63,456 nucleotides of DNA from Cyanobacteria bacterium RI_101 (GCA_016471375.1 WGLZ01000003.1:1-63456); one strand, 5' to 3'. Positions 6,261 through 15,143 are shown, counted from the stretch's first letter. Made by a program: numbers and translations. Notes: generated from the letters alone by a model not told the origin.

Positions 6261-7376
6261 ATGCTAAACTCCTTTGAAATAACTAATTTTAGACTGTTCC
6301 AACATTTAGAGGTTAAAAAACTGAGTCGGGTCAACCTAATGGCTGGCAAAAATAATGCGGGTAAAAGTACATTTCTAGAAGCATTGGAACTTTATGCGAG
6401 TAATGCCTCCACTAATCTCCTTCTGGAGCTTGTAGAAGCTAGGCAGGAATCTTGGTTTAGTGAAGCTCAACTTCACTCTCAAAACTTTTTAGGTAATCCT
6501 GTAAGGCATCTTTTCTTTGGGCATTGTTTACCTAAAGTAGGAGAGACTGGTATTGTTTTGGGAGAAATTTCTTCCGATGACAAGCTTCATATTACTACTG
6601 CTACTTATCAAGATAAGAGAGATGATGAAGGTAACATACGAAGAATTCGCTTATCAAATTCTCAAATTGATGAAGCAATTTCTGGTGTTGAATTTTTTTT
6701 AGTGGCGGAAGAAAGTGAAAAAACTAGAATACTTTTTAGATTGAATGAGGGCTTGAGAGACATCCAGCAAAATCCCAGAATTCTTTACGGGTTACCAGAA
6801 TTAAGAAGTAAATATACTTGTCGGACTGTCTCAACAAGCATTATTTCTGATCGCAAGTTGGCGGCGCTTTGGGATTTAACCAGTTTAACTAATTTGGAAT
6901 CTGAAATTATTTCTGCTCTTGGTTTGATCGATAATCGCATTTCCGGTGTTGCTTTTGTAGAGGATATGAATAGAAGTCGCAACCGGATTCCTCTAGTCAA
7001 AATTGAAGGAATTAGAGAACCATTGCCACTTAAAAGTATGGGAGATGGAATTACTCGCTTGTTCCATATAATTGTTGCGCTTGTAAATGCTAAAAATGGT
7101 CTTCTCTTGATTGATGAATTTGAAAATGGACTTCATTGGACTGTTCAACCTAAACTTTGGGATATCGTTTTTCAATTGTCGAAAAGACTGAATGTTCAAG
7201 TATTTGCGACTACTCATAGCCGTGATTGTATAAAAGGATTTGATGATGCTTGGAATAATTACCCTGAGCTTGGAGCTTTCTTTCGGTTTGATCCAAAAGA
7301 TGACTTTATAAGAGCAAGGGAATATACATCCGAAACTCTTACCGATGCTATTGACATGGATGTAGAAGTCCGGTAA
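6261..7376 (+). CDS. OLD/PARIS-like AAA ATPase, putative defence protein
   Basis: A 371-residue ATPase of the AAA_15/AAA_21 (ABC-like, OLD) group. It begins with a core strand (LNSFEITNFRLF) and the Walker A GKNNAGKST (residues 29-37). It ends with SMGDGITRLFHI (signature-like), LLLIDEFENGLH (Walker B with the catalytic Glu) and an ATTHS switch His. The overall form is that of ATPases paired with a separate TOPRIM nuclease in PARIS (AriA) and related OLD-type defence systems. The next gene, six bases downstream, is such a TOPRIM protein. It is AT-rich and nearly free of GGCGCC, unlike core genes, consistent with transfer. It lacks its own TOPRIM domain. Confidence 0.85.
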   Translation: MLNSFEITNFRLFQHLEVKKLSRVNLMAGKNNAGKSTFLEALELYASNASTNLLLELVEARQESWFSEAQLHSQNFLGNPVRHLFFGHCLPKVGETGIVLGEISSDDKLHITTATYQDKRDDEGNIRRIRLSNSQIDEAISGVEFFLVAEESEKTRILFRLNEGLRDIQQNPRILYGLPELRSKYTCRTVSTSIISDRKLAALWDLTSLTNLESEIISALGLIDNRISGVAFVEDMNRSRNRIPLVKIEGIREPLPLKSMGDGITRLFHIIVALVNAKNGLLLIDEFENGLHWTVQPKLWDIVFQLSKRLNVQVFATTHSRDCIKGFDDAWNNYPELGAFFRFDPKDDFIRAREYTSETLTDAIDMDVEVR

Positions 7377-7382
7377 GGCGTT

Positions 7383-8015
7383 ATGAATAATACCTGTAAA
7401 CAAGATATAGATAAAGTATTACTGGTTGAAGGAAGTAACGACTGTCATGTTGTTATGTCCCTGTGTGCCGCTCATCGCGTTCCTGAAAATTTTGGTATTT
7501 ATCAATGCGACTCAGACACGGGAGTGCTCAAACGGTTAAACGCCTTAATCTCACGCTCCAATCCTCCGCAAATTATTGGTGTGATGCTTGATGCTGATAC
7601 TTCCATCACAGGCAGGTGGAACAGTATAAAAAATAAGTTAAACGATTACAGTTATTTATTTCCTCAAAATCCGGATCCTGATGGCACAGTCATTCAAGGA
7701 GCCTCAGATGAGCCTAAGTTAGGTTTTTGGCTCATGCCAAATAATCAAGATTCTGGGATGCTAGAAGACTTTTGCGCAGAGCTTGCGGAACCGTTATCGC
7801 TAGCGTTTGCAAGAGAATGTGTTGATCAAGCACAGTCAAGAGACGCAACTACCTTTAAAGCAGTTCATCGTAGTAAGGCAATTATTCATACGTATCTTGC
7901 TTGGCAAGATGAACCAGGTTATCCATTAGGCAGATCAATCACAACCCAAGCTCTTCGTCCTCAGACAGACATTGCAGTGAAATTTATAAATTGGTTAACC
8001 AATTTGTTCACATAA
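7383..8015 (+). CDS. DUF3226 TOPRIM-like protein, partner of the ATPase
   Basis: A 210-residue protein. The N-terminal VLLVEGSNDCHVV carries the TOPRIM Glu, and IGVMLDADTS carries the DxD pair. A later EPKLGFWLMPNNQDSGMLED is typical of DUF3226. TOPRIM proteins of this type (DUF4435 in PARIS AriB, DUF3226 here) act with an OLD-like ATPase; several such pairs trigger abortive infection by nucleic-acid cleavage. The gene follows the ATPase by six bases and certainly forms an operon with it. The catalytic acids look complete. The defence role is inferred from family and neighbourhood. Confidence 0.8.
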   Translation: MNNTCKQDIDKVLLVEGSNDCHVVMSLCAAHRVPENFGIYQCDSDTGVLKRLNALISRSNPPQIIGVMLDADTSITGRWNSIKNKLNDYSYLFPQNPDPDGTVIQGASDEPKLGFWLMPNNQDSGMLEDFCAELAEPLSLAFARECVDQAQSRDATTFKAVHRSKAIIHTYLAWQDEPGYPLGRSITTQALRPQTDIAVKFINWLTNLFT

Positions 8016-8113
8016 CCCTTAAATATTTGTGATTAATCACATTATTTTTCGTTAATTTTTATTTGCAGTAATTACCCACAATAATCATTCTTTCGTATTT
8101 ATATTTATTGGCG

Positions 8114-8226
8114 TAGCCTGAAACCAATACTCAAGACAGACTCCGGCTCTGACGGGTTTTATATCAACTTCCGCTAACCGTCGCTAGGGTTATAAAAACG
8201 GCGCTGATCTTTCTGAAGTCGGTGCC
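8114..8226. repeat. Dispersed DUF2283-derived repeat, copy 5
   Basis: It starts TAGCCTGAAACC and contains CTCCGGCTCTGACGGG, where part of the GGCGCCGAAG block is deleted, then CGTCGCTAGGGTTATAAAAACGGCGC. It lies directly before the nuclease-like toxin gene, whose likely start is 35 bases downstream of its end. Confidence 0.7.
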
Positions 8227-8260
8227 GAATGGATATATTTTTCACCCTCTCCGCAGGAGC

Positions 8261-8569
8261 ATGATCAGAATACAAGCCAAGAGCGGATTGAGCATTCGGT
8301 TACCGGAAGAAAGATGGCAACATATAATGGATGGACATCCTGAGCTTGCCAACTTGAAATCGGAGATAGTTCAAGCCATGGAAGCTCCAGACAAAATTCT
8401 TGCCGGGGGCGACGGAGAACTTCTGGCGATAAAGCCTTTAGACAATGGCAAGATCCTAGTCGTCGTCTATCGAGAATGCGAGGAGGATGGCTTTGTTATT
8501 ACCGCTTATCTAACCCGAAAAATTAATTCCCTTAACCAACGTCAAGTTCTATGGCCACCACAACCCTAA
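8261..8569 (+). CDS. BECR-fold nuclease-like protein, probable toxin
   Basis: A 102-residue protein from ATG 8261, with GCAGGAGC immediately upstream as ribosome-binding site; the frame can be opened from GTG 8222, but that lies in repeat sequence. It reads RLPEERWQHIMDGHPELANLKSE (written here as RLPEERWQHI and DGHPELA), then IVQAMEAPD, a KILVVVYRE strand and a closing GFVITAYLTRKI. This arrangement (W--I---HPE, then yR-----g-vitAy-t) is that of small BECR/EndoU-like nuclease toxins found with DUF2283 partners. The following DUF2283 gene overlaps it by 19 bases. RNase toxicity is inferred. Confidence 0.75.
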   Translation: MIRIQAKSGLSIRLPEERWQHIMDGHPELANLKSEIVQAMEAPDKILAGGDGELLAIKPLDNGKILVVVYRECEEDGFVITAYLTRKINSLNQRQVLWPPQP

Positions 8570-8799
8570 ACCCTCTCGATATTTTACGTTATCGTACTGT
8601 TGCGAACGCCATAGGCAATCTGCCGCGGGAAAATCTCTGGATGGCCTACGACGCCGAAGCTGACGCGCTTTACATTAACTTTCACCAACCGGCGCTCAGC
8701 GCCGATGATAGCGAACTGACGCAAGATAATATTATTATTCGATATTGCCAAGAACAAGTCATTGGCTTAACTGTTCTTAATGTCAGTCAACGCCGCTGA
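8551..8799 (+). CDS. DUF2283 family protein, probable antitoxin
   Basis: An 82-residue protein with the DUF2283 core YDAEADALYINFHQPAL followed by an acidic DDSELTQDNIIIRY and VIGLTVLNVS. It overlaps the upstream nuclease-like gene by 19 bases, so the two are coupled as in toxin-antitoxin pairs. Its central DNA segment (about 8629-8702) aligns without gaps to the dispersed intergenic repeat of this island. The gene may therefore belong to the family that gave rise to the repeat. Confidence 0.8.
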   Translation: MATTTLNPLDILRYRTVANAIGNLPRENLWMAYDAEADALYINFHQPALSADDSELTQDNIIIRYCQEQVIGLTVLNVSQRR

Positions 8800-8805
8800 A
8801 CTGGA

Positions 8806-8920
8806 CGGCGGCGCTTGAAACCAACACTCAAAACAACCTCCGGCGCCGAAGCTAACAGGCTTTGTATCAACTTCCGCTAAGCGGCGCTAGGGTTATAAAA
8901 ACGGCGCTGGTCATTCTGAG
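8806..8920. repeat. Dispersed DUF2283-derived repeat, copy 6
   Basis: It begins seven bases after the DUF2283 stop with GGCGCTTGAAACC, then AACCTCCGGCGCCGAAGC, GCGGCGCTAGGGTTATAAAA and ACGGCGCTGGTCATTCTGAGG. A parental-like coding sequence and its degenerate copy thus stand side by side. Confidence 0.75.
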
Positions 8921-9010
8921 GAAAACTCATGACGCAGGTAACGGCGCTGGCAAACACAAAAATTTCCCTTGAGCATAAAATGAAAAACATGACACCCTTC
9001 AGGTTGGTTT

Positions 9011-9241
9011 ATGGATCAGCAAACTCGCATCGCCCTCGACCCAGATATCTTGGTAGGTAAACCCATCATTAGAGGGACTCGCCTTGCCGTTGAATTTATT
9101 ATTGACCTGCTTGCCCAAGGCTGGACTACCGATGAAATCCTTCGCAATTATCCCGGTATCAGTCTTGAAGATATCCAAGCTTGCCTCAGCTATGCTAGCG
9201 CAACGCTCAAGTCTGAAAAAGTTTATGCTATCCCGGTCTAG
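9011..9241 (+). CDS. DUF433 antitoxin
   Basis: A 76-residue protein reading LVGKPIIRGTRLAVEFIIDL and then AQGWTTDEILRNYPGISLED. This is the full DUF433 signature (I--dP-i--GkP-i-GTRi-v--i---l--G-s--eil--yP-l---di). DUF433 proteins are winged-helix-like antitoxins found upstream of DUF5615 PIN-like toxins, as here with three bases between the genes. It should repress its own operon and block the toxin. The ATG at 9011 is the natural start. Confidence 0.9.
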   Translation: MDQQTRIALDPDILVGKPIIRGTRLAVEFIIDLLAQGWTTDEILRNYPGISLEDIQACLSYASATLKSEKVYAIPV

Positions 9242-9244
9242 ACC

Positions 9245-9595
9245 ATGCGCTTCCTTGCCAACGAGAACTTTCCTCTGGATTCTGTAGAAGCATTACGCCA
9301 GCAAGAACATGACGTGGTTTGGATTCGTACAGAATCCCCCGGCATTTCCGATCCTGAAGTATTAAGTCGCGCCCAAGCAGACGATCGTATTCTCCTGACC
9401 TTTGATAAAGATTTTGGCGAGCTTGCTTTTCGGATGAATCTTCCTGCTACCAGCGGGATTATTCTATTTCGGATGACAGCGCCGTCCAGCGCGGTAGTCG
9501 CTCACAAAATAGTCAAAGCGATTGCCTCGCGGGATGATTGGGCTGGACATTTCAGCGTTGTCGAAGATGACAAGATTCGGATGAGACTTTTGTAA
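9245..9595 (+). CDS. DUF5615 PIN-like toxin
   Basis: A 116-residue protein starting MRFLANENFPLDSVEALRQQ, then HDVVWIRTESPGISDPEVLS, and DRILLTFDKDFGELAF. These are the DUF5615 landmarks: an N-terminal D/E-N-(l/f) acidic site, the D-eil--A and the ll-T-D-DF motif carrying the central acidic residues of the PIN fold. It forms an operon with the DUF433 gene. The active-site acids (E7, D57-type, D70-D72 region) appear present, so it may be an active RNase. Confidence 0.88.
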   Translation: MRFLANENFPLDSVEALRQQEHDVVWIRTESPGISDPEVLSRAQADDRILLTFDKDFGELAFRMNLPATSGIILFRMTAPSSAVVAHKIVKAIASRDDWAGHFSVVEDDKIRMRLL

Positions 9596-9634
9596 AATCA
9601 ATCTCTCTTTACCACCCTCAAGAAAGTAGATTCA

Positions 9635-9755
9635 CCGGCGCTAGGGTTACAAAAACGGCGCTGGTCTTTCTGAAGTCGGCGCCTGAAACCAAAGCTCAAG
9701 ACAACCTCCGGCGCCGAGACGGAGAACTGTGTATTCACGTTTCAAGTCGGCGCTG
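9635..9755. repeat. Dispersed DUF2283-derived repeat, copy 7
   Basis: Nearly identical to the second half of copy 1: CCGGCGCTAGGGTTACAAAA, GTCTTTCTGAAGTCGGCGCC, GAAACCAAAGCTCAAGACAA and TTTCAAGTCGGCGCTGA. The remaining part of the gap 9596-10046 holds no convincing gene. Confidence 0.75.
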
Positions 9756-10046
9756 ACCTAAGCCTATCGCTATAATCATTAAGTTTAGTTACTCTTGAAG
9801 ACAGAAATTTTATCAAATCTTATAACTTTAGCAACTACTCTTGAAACTGCGCCGATAGAGACCGAGCCTCAAGGTGTTGTTCGAGTTGGACAGACTCTGG
9901 GTACCTTAGAAGGCGCGCAACTTGGGTCGAAGCGGTTCTCTGGCCAGAACCCTCCGCCGCTAGCGTTGAAGCCTTATTCCCCGCGCCGGTGGATTGACCT
10001 CTGTGGCAAGATAACATAGGCTTCAAAAACTAACGATTGAGACCTC

Positions 10047-12431
10047 ATGGCTTTTTTGCTCCAACGCCCCGAAATTCCCGCCAGCGCCTGGCGCCGTCCC
10101 CTGGGTCAGGGCTGGGAAAACCCCTATCGGGTGCGCTACGCCAGCAATTTAGACGACGGCCCTTGGCACGGAGCGCCGTTGGGAGGATTCGGCGCCGGTT
10201 GCGTCGGCCGTTCTCCTCGGGGGGATTTTAATTTATGGCATCTGGACGGGGGCAACCACATTTTTAAATCCCTGCCGGCTTGCCAATTCGCCCTCTACGA
10301 ATACGCGGAAGGGGAAACGCCCCAAGCCTACGCCCTCTGTACAGAAAAACCAGAGGATGGAACTCTGGGAAATTGGGAATGGTATCCCCAGGGTCAAGGA
10401 ACCTACGCGGCGCTCTATCCCCGCAGTTGGTTCGACTATCGGGGCGTCTTTCAAAGCGAAGCCACCTGCGAGCAATTTTCGCCCATTTGGGGACACAATT
10501 ATCAAGAAACTAGCTATCCCATCGCCCTCTTTGACTGGACTTTTTTTAACCCCACCGATAAGCCCTTAACCCTAAGTCTCTTAGTTACCTGGCAAAACAC
10601 CCTCGGCTGGTTTACCAACGCCATTAAATCCCCCGCGGTGAAGGTGCGGGACGACGGCAGTCCCGTCTATGAGTATCAACCCCGCTGGGGGGATAGCACG
10701 GGCAATTTTAATCAGTGGATTGAGGATCACTATCGGGTCGGCTGTCTCTTTAACCGCATCCAACTGGGGGAAACTGTCCGGGAAGGGGAAGGTCAAATGT
10801 GTATTGCCAGTATTACCAACCCCAGCTTAGAAGTCTTTTACCATAGCCGTTGGAATCCCCAGGGCGACGGCGCCGAAATTTGGGACTTTTTCAGCGGCAA
10901 CGGCTCTCTGCCAGATTATCAGGATGAAACTCCCGCGGAGCCAGGGGAGCAGATCGCTGGCGCCATGGCCATTCGCTTTACGATTAAACCGGGACGGGTG
11001 CGGAAAATTCCCGTGGTTTTGGCGTGGGATCTGCCGGTGACGGAGTTTGCGGAAGGGGTTAACTATTATCGGCGCTACACGGATTTCTACGGCCGCAACG
11101 GCCAGAATGTTTGGGCCATGGCCCGGACGGCGCTGAAACACGGGGATGTCTGGCGGGAGCAGATTCAGGATTGGCAAAAGCCGATTTTAAACGACCCGGA
11201 TTTGGCGGATTGGCTCAAGATGGCGCTCTTTAACGAGCTTTATCTTTTGACCCAGGGCGGCGCCCTCTGGACCGCGGCCACGGAAACCGCGCCGGTGGGG
11301 CAGTTTGGCGTTTGCGAGTGTATGGATTATCGCTGGTATGAAAGTTTAGACGTCCGGCTCTACGGCTCCTTTGGCTTGATGACGCACTGGCCCCGTTTGG
11401 ATAAAGCGGTGTTATTGGATTTCGCCAAAGCTATTTCCCAGGAGGATTTAACCCCCCGAATCATCGGTTACAACCAAGCTAGCGCCGTTCGGAAAGCCAA
11501 GGGCGCGACGCCCCACGACCTCGGCGCGCCCAACGAGCATCCCTGGGAACAGACTAATTACACCAGTTACCAAGACTGTAATTTGTGGAAAGACTTGGGG
11601 AGCGATTTTGTTCTCCAGGTTTATCGGGATTACCGTTTCGCCGGGACGCCGGACGGGGAGTTTTTGGCGGACTGTTGGCCCGCCATCGGCGATACCTTGG
11701 CCTATCTCAAAGCTTTTGACCTCGATAATGACGGCATTCCCGAAAATAGCGGAGCGCCGGACCAGACCTTTGACGACTGGCAACTGAAGGGCGTCAGCGC
11801 CTACTGCGGGGGACTGTGGATCGCGGCGCTGGAGGCGGCGCTGGCCATCGGCCGGATTTTACTGCGGGAAAAACGCTTAGATCCGGGGGAAATTGAGGAA
11901 AAAATGACCCTGTATCAAGCCTGGCTGGCCCAGTCCCGGGCCGTTTATCACGATACCCTCTGGAATGGAGAATACTACCGTCTGGATAGCGCCAGCGGCT
12001 CCCAGGTGGTGATGGCGGATCAACTCTGCGGTCAATTTTACGCCCGGCTCCTCGGTTTACCCGATGTCGTAGCGCCGGAGTTTACCCAAAAAGCGTTAAA
12101 GAAAATCTACGACACCTGTTTTCTCAAATTCGCCGACGGTCAATTCGGCGCCGCCAATGGACTTCTCCCCGACGGCGCTCCCGAAAATCCCCAGGCCACC
12201 CATCCCCTAGAAGTCTGGACGGGGATTAATTTTGGCTTAGCGGCCTTTCTGGCTCAAATGGGTTTTAAAACCGAGGCTCTGGGACTGGCGGAAACCGTCG
12301 TCCGTCAAATCTACGAGAACGGCCTCCAATTCCGCACCCCGGAGGCCATTACCGCGGTGGGAACTTTCCGGGCTAGCCATTACCTGCGGGCCATGGCCAT
12401 TTGGGCGCTCTATTTCCAACTGCGGCGCTAA
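10047..12431 (+). CDS. GH116 family glycosidase (GBA2-like beta-glucosidase/glucosylceramidase)
   Basis: A 794-residue protein matching non-lysosomal glucosylceramidase/bile-acid beta-glucosidase relatives. The N-terminal beta domain opens with PLGGFGAGCVGRSPRGDFN (conserved GG-G-G---R---GdF) and the C-terminal half is an (alpha/alpha)6 barrel. By comparison with characterised GH116 enzymes, the catalytic Glu lies in FGVCECMDYRWYESLDVR and the acid/base Asp in APDQTFDDW; both regions are intact. There is no signal peptide, so it is probably cytoplasmic and hydrolyses beta-glucosides or glucosyl-lipids. It stands alone, 56 bases before holB, and its dense GGCGCC sites mark it as resident genome. 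Confidence 0.88.
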   Translation: MAFLLQRPEIPASAWRRPLGQGWENPYRVRYASNLDDGPWHGAPLGGFGAGCVGRSPRGDFNLWHLDGGNHIFKSLPACQFALYEYAEGETPQAYALCTEKPEDGTLGNWEWYPQGQGTYAALYPRSWFDYRGVFQSEATCEQFSPIWGHNYQETSYPIALFDWTFFNPTDKPLTLSLLVTWQNTLGWFTNAIKSPAVKVRDDGSPVYEYQPRWGDSTGNFNQWIEDHYRVGCLFNRIQLGETVREGEGQMCIASITNPSLEVFYHSRWNPQGDGAEIWDFFSGNGSLPDYQDETPAEPGEQIAGAMAIRFTIKPGRVRKIPVVLAWDLPVTEFAEGVNYYRRYTDFYGRNGQNVWAMARTALKHGDVWREQIQDWQKPILNDPDLADWLKMALFNELYLLTQGGALWTAATETAPVGQFGVCECMDYRWYESLDVRLYGSFGLMTHWPRLDKAVLLDFAKAISQEDLTPRIIGYNQASAVRKAKGATPHDLGAPNEHPWEQTNYTSYQDCNLWKDLGSDFVLQVYRDYRFAGTPDGEFLADCWPAIGDTLAYLKAFDLDNDGIPENSGAPDQTFDDWQLKGVSAYCGGLWIAALEAALAIGRILLREKRLDPGEIEEKMTLYQAWLAQSRAVYHDTLWNGEYYRLDSASGSQVVMADQLCGQFYARLLGLPDVVAPEFTQKALKKIYDTCFLKFADGQFGAANGLLPDGAPENPQATHPLEVWTGINFGLAAFLAQMGFKTEALGLAETVVRQIYENGLQFRTPEAITAVGTFRASHYLRAMAIWALYFQLRR

Positions 12432-12487
12432 GGGCGAGATCTTTAGCCCTTCCCCTTAAGAGCGCCGCTCCAGTTCGCTGATTAACC

Positions 12488-13438
12488 ATGAACCGTTTTC
12501 AATCCCTAGTGGGGCAACCCCAAGCGGTGGAACTTCTGCAAGCGGCGCTAGCCCGGGGGCGAATCGCTCCGGCCTACCTCTTCGCCGGGCCGGAAGGAGT
12601 CGGTAAATCTCTGGCGGCCCGGGCCTTTGCGGAATCCTTGCTGATGGGAAACCTGACGGCGGCGGAACAAACCCAACTGCGGCAACGCTTTTTCGCCGGT
12701 AATCACCCCGATTTACTGCTGGTGGAACCTAGTTATCTCCATCAGGGTAAACTCTTCTCCCCCCAGGAGGCGGAAAAAGAAGGTCTCAAGCGCCGAGCGC
12801 CGCCCTTGATTCGCATTGAGCAGATTCGGGAGATCAACCAATTTCTCAGCCGTCCGCCCCTGGAATCGGAACGGGGAGTCATTATTATTCAGGAAAGCCA
12901 GACGATGAACGAAGGCGCCGCTAACGCCCTCCTGAAAACCTTAGAAGAGCCGGGTCGGGCGACCTTAATTCTGCTGGCGCCCAGCGTCGAAGCCCTTCTG
13001 CCCACTTTAGTTTCCCGGTGCCAACGGATTCCCTTCTACCGCCTCGGCGACGCCGATTTAACCCAGGTGCTCCAGCGCCTCGGCCGTCAGGATATTCTGC
13101 GGCAAGAAGAACTTTTAACTATCGCCCAGGGCAGTCCGGGGATCGCCCTGACGGCCGCGGAACACCTCCAAGCCCTACCGGACTCGCTCCGCCAGAGCCT
13201 CCTGCAACCGATCCCCAATCCCCTGGCGGCGCTCAACCTCGCCAAACAGATCGACGGCAACTTAGACGCCGAGCAACAACTCTGGCTGGTGGATTACCTG
13301 CAAGCCGCCTACTGGCAAAGCCGGCGCTCGGCGCCGCTCCTCCGGCGCCTCGAAAAGACCCGTCAGGCGCTCTTGGCCTATGTCCAACCCCGGTTGGTGT
13401 GGGAAAACACCCTACTGGCCCTCACCGATCCGGCTTGA
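12488..13438 (+). CDS. holB: DNA polymerase III subunit delta prime
   Basis: A 316-residue clamp-loader subunit. It starts MNRFQSLVGQPQAVELLQAA and has the Walker A GPEGVGKSLAA. An SESQ/INEGAANALLKTLEEP segment matches the sensor region shared by DnaX and HolB, and SRCQRIPF corresponds to the SRC motif that contacts DnaX ATP sites. The typical four-Cys zinc module of E. coli delta prime is not evident, as is usual in cyanobacteria. It would load the sliding clamp with DnaX and HolA. It follows the GH116 gene on the same strand and may be read with it. Confidence 0.92.
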   Translation: MNRFQSLVGQPQAVELLQAALARGRIAPAYLFAGPEGVGKSLAARAFAESLLMGNLTAAEQTQLRQRFFAGNHPDLLLVEPSYLHQGKLFSPQEAEKEGLKRRAPPLIRIEQIREINQFLSRPPLESERGVIIIQESQTMNEGAANALLKTLEEPGRATLILLAPSVEALLPTLVSRCQRIPFYRLGDADLTQVLQRLGRQDILRQEELLTIAQGSPGIALTAAEHLQALPDSLRQSLLQPIPNPLAALNLAKQIDGNLDAEQQLWLVDYLQAAYWQSRRSAPLLRRLEKTRQALLAYVQPRLVWENTLLALTDPA

Positions 13439-13595
13439 CGTCAAACTTAACATACGGCGAAGCCTAGACTGAGACTAGGAAAATTGGGTTCGTCAGGGGA
13501 CGGAGTAGTGATTGTAATGATCTTTACAGCCAACGGGGATCAGGCGGTGTTAGCTTAAACAACATCAGAAACCCCGATAAGACCCCCCTATTCCC

Positions 13596-14009
13596 ATGGC
13601 TCAGATTTTAGATCCCCTGCCCGGCGGCGCTCGTAACGCCCTCCTCTGCTGTTACGTCAACGCGACCAGTCATATTCAAATCGCGCGGATTACCAATATC
13701 GCCAATTGGTATTTTGAGCGGGTGGTCTTTCCCGGCCAGCGCCTCGTTTTTGAAGCCTACAGCGAAGCCTTGCTAGAAATTCACTCCGGTATGATGGCCA
13801 GCGCCATTCTTTCCGACACGATCCCCTGCGACCGTCTCCGTATTAACGACGACGAGGACGAAGAGGAAGAAGACGTCGGCAAGGGTCTGAGCCATCCCTT
13901 GGCGGAACGAGCCGAAGCGCCGAAACCCGCCGCGGCGTTGAGTTCCCCGACTCCCATCGGCGCTCTTTTTCCCCAGAAGGAATCGGTTTTACTCCCCGTG
14001 GGGGTTTAG
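13596..14009 (+). CDS. DUF1830 protein (cyanobacteria-specific)
   Basis: A 137-residue protein whose first 80 residues carry the DUF1830 pattern: LCCYVNATSHIQIARITNI, NWYFERVVFPGQRLVFEA and an IPCDRLRI ending. A run of Asp and Glu (about 86-95) and an Ala/Pro-rich tail follow. The family occurs in nearly all cyanobacteria and has no established function. It stands between holB and the convergent hemF, with only six bases to the hemF stop, so the two transcripts probably end on each other. Confidence 0.85.
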   Translation: MAQILDPLPGGARNALLCCYVNATSHIQIARITNIANWYFERVVFPGQRLVFEAYSEALLEIHSGMMASAILSDTIPCDRLRINDDEDEEEEDVGKGLSHPLAERAEAPKPAAALSSPTPIGALFPQKESVLLPVGV

Positions 14010-14015
14010 GGTTCG

Positions 14016-15008
14016 TTAACCCGCCAGCCAATCCTGGGGCTTGAGATAAATCTCCGTTAGCTCGGCTTCAGGACTTCCCGGCGCCGGCTGGTAACCGTAC
14101 TGCCAACGGACGAGGGGGGGCAGGGACATGAGAATAGACTCGGTGCGGCCGTTGGTTTGCAGACCGAAAATGGTGCCCCGGTCATAGACGAGGTTAAATT
14201 CCACATAGCGCCCCCGACGGTAGAGCTGAAATTGACGCTCTTCTTCCCCGTAGGGGATTGCCCGTCGTTTCTCCGCAATGGGGCCGTAGGCGGGCAGGAA
14301 GGCCCGACCGCAGTTCTGGGCGAATTGAAACAGGTCTTCCCAACCGAGAGAAATCGGGTTCTCTAACCCTTGGCTATACTGAGCCGCGGGGGAATCTTTT
14401 TCCGGCCCCCGGTAGAGGGGAGCCTGACCGTCCTGATAGTCAAAGAAGATCCCGCCGATCCCCCGGGTTTCCTGGCGGTGTTTCAGGTAAAAATACTCGT
14501 CGCACCAACGCTTAAAGACCGGGTAAAACTCTGGATGGGACGGGTCGCAAGCGCCTTTGAGGGTGCGATGAAAATGCTGGGCGTCTTCCCGGAAGGGATA
14601 GTAGGGGGTTAAATCGGCGCCGCCCCCAAACCACCAGACGGGCCCCGCTTCAAAATAACGATAATTCAGATGCACGGTAGGAACGTAGGGATTGCGGGGA
14701 TGGAGCACCATAGAGGTTCCCGTGGCGTAAAAGCCGTGACCGGCCGCTTCCGGGCGCTGTTTCAGAATCGAGGGCGGCAACTCCTGACCCCAAACCTCGG
14801 AGAAATTAACGCCCCCCTGCTCCAGCAACTTTCCCTCCCGTAAAACCCGAGAACGACCGCCGCCCCCCTCCGGGCGCTCCCAGCTATCTTCCTGAAACTC
14901 GCCGGCGCCGTCGAGTCGGGCCAAACCCTGACAAATTTCGTCTTGCAGATCCCGCATGAGTTGGCTGACTCGGGCTTGGGCGTCGCTGGGGGGAGGGGAA
15001 ACAGTCAT
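14016..15008 (-). CDS. hemF: Oxygen-dependent coproporphyrinogen III oxidase
   Basis: A 330-residue HemF, full length. Clear signatures are [50 protein letters not shown] and [16 protein letters not shown]. The enzyme oxidatively decarboxylates coproporphyrinogen III to protoporphyrinogen IX, feeding both heme and chlorophyll synthesis, and acts as a cytoplasmic homodimer. It is transcribed toward DUF1830 and is monocistronic. Other genes of the same pathway in this window (hemC, chlD) are not clustered with it. Confidence 0.96.
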   Translation of the reverse strand: MTVSPPPSDAQARVSQLMRDLQDEICQGLARLDGAGEFQEDSWERPEGGGGRSRVLREGKLLEQGGVNFSEVWGQELPPSILKQRPEAAGHGFYATGTSMVLHPRNPYVPTVHLNYRYFEAGPVWWFGGGADLTPYYPFREDAQHFHRTLKGACDPSHPEFYPVFKRWCDEYFYLKHRQETRGIGGIFFDYQDGQAPLYRGPEKDSPAAQYSQGLENPISLGWEDLFQFAQNCGRAFLPAYGPIAEKRRAIPYGEEERQFQLYRRGRYVEFNLVYDRGTIFGLQTNGRTESILMSLPPLVRWQYGYQPAPGSPEAELTEIYLKPQDWLAG

Positions 15009-15143
15009 AGATTTTAAGTTATGGCGTTAGGTTAAGAATGGAGAAAACTCAACAAAGGTATCTTAATGTTAAAGCCTGGGGTCAATTCGAGTCCATCTAG
15101 ATTAGGATGCTGAAGAGGGGTATAAAAAAGAAACGAAAATACC

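Noticed and set aside
9795-10019. Open frame of 74 codons starting with TTG upstream of the GH116 gene
   Set aside because: No ATG start, no recognisable family, and it follows a repeat copy; its composition fits non-coding DNA.
13018-13467. Alternative frame inside holB
   Set aside because: It is Pro/Arg-rich and lacks motifs, while the holB frame carries clamp-loader motifs along its whole length.
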